Positions 62,524-64,000 of a DNA stretch of 64,000 nt are shown piece by piece. Below the pieces are notes generated by a model that did not search any database, was not told the DNA's origin, and worked only from the letters and a program-made list of their open reading frames with translations. Each line of letters starts with the position of its first letter. Within the stretch, counting starts at the first letter, position 1. A program made the position numbers and the translations under genes. The stretch lies in NCBI RefSeq assembly GCF_001894805.1, contig NZ_BCWX01000006.1:62001-126000 (forward strand), written 5' to 3'. This DNA is from Rhodococcus globerulus NBRC 14531. GTDB lineage: Bacteria > Actinomycetota > Actinomycetes > Mycobacteriales > Mycobacteriaceae.

Positions 62524-63162
62524 TTACAGGTGAATGCGCCGATCGCGGGAGAATGCGATGGCTGCCGTATCAGGTCGGGCTGCTTCACGTTTCGCGGCGA
62601 CCGGCGAGTGCTCCATCAGAATGGCTGCCACACAACCCCAGGCCGCTGCGATCAGGAGCCCGGCAACCACACCAAAGATTCCGCTCATCTCGGTGGCGAC
62701 CACACTGACCGCGACCGCGGCAACTCCGGAGATGCCCAGTCCGACAATGACGGGTCGCCACCGCGGCGCAGAGATCAGAACCGCCGAACCGTACAACGCG
62801 GCTGCGGCAACAACATGCCCGCTGGGAAGCAAGGCCGTCGGCGCATCCGTGAGCCATGAACCCAGCGCAGCACTGGTCAGATTTGCGCCCACCCCGAGCA
62901 TGAGTATGGCGCCGATACCGTATGGCAATGTGCGGATCATCGATACTGCGGCGAGGGCGGCGGTCGCCGTCAACACCGCAGTGACGTCCACGACGCGAAC
63001 GATCTGATCGGCAACGGATCTCAACGATTCCGGAACAGTGACCGTCGGTGAATCAGGTCGGAGAAAGTACAAAATACCGAGCGCTGCGGCACAGAATGCG
63101 GCAAGGGCGAGGAAGCGGGTTGTGGCGGACAGCGAGTGGGGGGCGGAGGTCGAGACGGTCAC
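62524..63162 (-). CDS. PAP2-like membrane protein
   Basis: From GTG 63162 the protein has 212 residues and about six hydrophobic helices. LLPSGHVVAAAALYG resembles the SGH motif of membrane phosphatidate phosphatases (PAP2). The preceding KxxxxxxRP motif and the final SRxxxxxHxxxD motif are not obvious, so catalytic activity is doubtful. Longer in-frame readings up to 63378 overlap the neighbouring gene's frame and look non-coding. It converges with the pnt operon and lies 40 bp downstream of the MFS gene. Confidence 0.7.
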   Translation of the reverse strand: MTVSTSAPHSLSATTRFLALAAFCAAALGILYFLRPDSPTVTVPESLRSVADQIVRVVDVTAVLTATAALAAVSMIRTLPYGIGAILMLGVGANLTSAALGSWLTDAPTALLPSGHVVAAAALYGSAVLISAPRWRPVIVGLGISGVAAVAVSVVATEMSGIFGVVAGLLIAAAWGCVAAILMEHSPVAAKREAARPDTAAIAFSRDRRIHL

Positions 63163-63202
63163 ATGTCCAGCATCCCTGCTTTGTCTGTGACAAGCGTGAG
63201 GA

Positions 63203-64000
63203 TCAGCTGTGATCTCGGTGGGTGGTCGAAGAATCGCGACGAACGACACCGGCGGACAGTGCTGCGACCAGCACACAGAGAAGTGGGATGAGCATCGCTG
63301 TGGTGAGTGGCACAATCTGCGTCGCCCAGCCGATCGTCGCGGGGCCGGCGAGAAACCCGATGTAGCCCAAACCCACAACCCGAGACATGTTGGTACCAGC
63401 TGATCCTGAGCCCAGGTTGCCGGCGGTCGTGAAGATCTGTGGGATGCAGCCGGACAGTCCCGCGCCGAAGAGCGCCCAGCCGAAGAGCGTGAGCGGAAGC
63501 CACCCGGAAAGTACGACTGTCAACATTCCCACCGAGGCGATCATGGCGCCGTAGCGAACAACCGCGACGGGGCCGAGGGCGGCGCTGATGCGATCCGCGG
63601 TGAATCGGCCGACTGTCATCATCGCGGAGAAAGCTCCGAAGGACAGGGCCGCAACGGCATTCGAGACGCCAAGATCTTCCTTGACTTGCAGTGCACTCCA
63701 ATCGTTTGCCACACCTTCGGCGAGCATGAGTACAAACGCCAGCGCGCCCAGCGCAAGCACCTTGGCCGAGAAGTGGCCGTGTGCTTGTTCCGCAGCGGCG
63801 TCGTCGTCGGAGTGGCGCTCGATGCGCGGAAGCAAGGGCCGGTAGCAGATCGCGACGGCACCGAAGCCGACCAGTGATGCGGCGGTCAGCGTAACGGAAG
63901 GTGCAAGGCCGAGTGCCAGAGTGCCCGCTCCGACAACCGAACCCACCACTCCGCCAACGGAGAACATGCCGTGGAACGCGGACATGATCGGCCGTCGGTA
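63203..64000 (-). CDS. MFS transporter, 5' part beyond window
   Basis: The frame stays open to the right edge (YRRPI precedes MSAFHG), so the N-terminal helices lie outside. The visible 265 residues start with RRPIMSAFHGMFSVGGVVGSVVGAG, the usual start of helix 5 in MFS transporters of the YbjJ/FucP-like group. They continue through the long cytoplasmic loop (PRIERHSDDDAAAEQAHGHF) and helices 7-12, including SFGAFSAMMTVGRFTADRI after helix 8. Substrate is unknown; relatives often carry sugars or unknown small molecules. Confidence 0.85.
   Translation of the reverse strand, partial: YRRPIMSAFHGMFSVGGVVGSVVGAGTLALGLAPSVTLTAASLVGFGAVAICYRPLLPRIERHSDDDAAAEQAHGHFSAKVLALGALAFVLMLAEGVANDWSALQVKEDLGVSNAVAALSFGAFSAMMTVGRFTADRISAALGPVAVVRYGAMIASVGMLTVVLSGWLPLTLFGWALFGAGLSGCIPQIFTTAGNLGSGSAGTNMSRVVGLGYIGFLAGPATIGWATQIVPLTTAMLIPLLCVLVAALSAGVVRRDSSTTHRDHS

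Noticed and set aside
1..64000. CRISPR arrays, tRNA or rRNA genes, insertion sequences, integrase or att sites
   Set aside because: No regularly spaced repeats, cloverleaf-like sequences, transposase or integrase motifs, or flanking direct repeats were found by reading. Short att repeats could have been missed.

Overview
The window looks like chromosomal DNA of a high-GC actinomycete, most likely a Rhodococcus of the R. erythropolis/qingshengii type. The grounds are protein content and style: DUF3558 lipoproteins, a mycothiol-dependent maleylpyruvate-isomerase-like protein, FadD acyl-CoA ligases, a split-alpha proton-translocating transhydrogenase, frequent GTG starts and a likely leaderless gene. 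The genus is inferred from gene content; no rRNA or other marker is present.

Left half (about 1-31 kb): a dense anti-invader island. The left edge carries the C-terminal part of an SF1 helicase with a Vsr-like nuclease domain and a DUF3320-like tail (Hhe-type). Two large operons then diverge from a 250-bp control region near 19.2 kb. The leftward operon encodes a SNF2 helicase (DrmD-like), an Eco57I-type DNA methyltransferase of 1526 aa, a 2153-aa DEAD/DEFH helicase with DUF1998 and a C-terminal nuclease-like domain, a UvrD helicase with a RelE/ParE-like N-terminus, and possibly a small zinc-ribbon protein. The rightward operon encodes a 1138-aa protein of unknown fold overlapping a 1644-aa DUF1998 helicase, the layout of a type III Druantia (DruH-DruE). 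The island ends with small unknown proteins (28-31 kb).

Middle (31-45.5 kb): a pRiA4b ORF-3-like protein; a sodium:solute symporter with a 43-aa companion peptide; a MarR regulator coupled to an acyl-CoA ligase; a HipBA-like toxin-antitoxin pair with matching inverted repeats; a ribbon-helix-helix protein; a zinc alcohol dehydrogenase divergent from a Tat-exported metallo-beta-lactamase-fold protein; a UBP zinc-finger protein; and a cyclic-nucleotide-domain histidine kinase next to a response regulator fused to a thioredoxin-reductase-like flavoprotein that lacks the redox CxxC.

Right (45.5-64 kb): three tandem copies of a [DUF3558 lipoprotein + small helical protein with a YxxxD/E motif] module; a RibH2-type lumazine synthase; an Lrp regulator divergent from a branched-chain amino acid dehydrogenase; a TPP riboswitch in front of a tenA that has lost its 3' end; a carboxylesterase, an MFS transporter and a GNAT protein; a peptidase E-like protein and a mycothiol-dependent enzyme; a second acyl-CoA ligase; a DUF488 protein; pntA1-pntA2-pntB with a strong terminator; a PAP2-like membrane protein; and an MFS transporter cut by the right edge.

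The strongest candidate for an under-described system is the divergent 2.4-27.7 kb cluster. It combines DISARM-like parts (SNF2 helicase, adenine methylase, DUF1998 helicase) with Druantia-like parts and a RelE-UvrD fusion, but no separate DrmB or DrmC. No tRNA, rRNA, CRISPR array, insertion sequence or integrase was seen.
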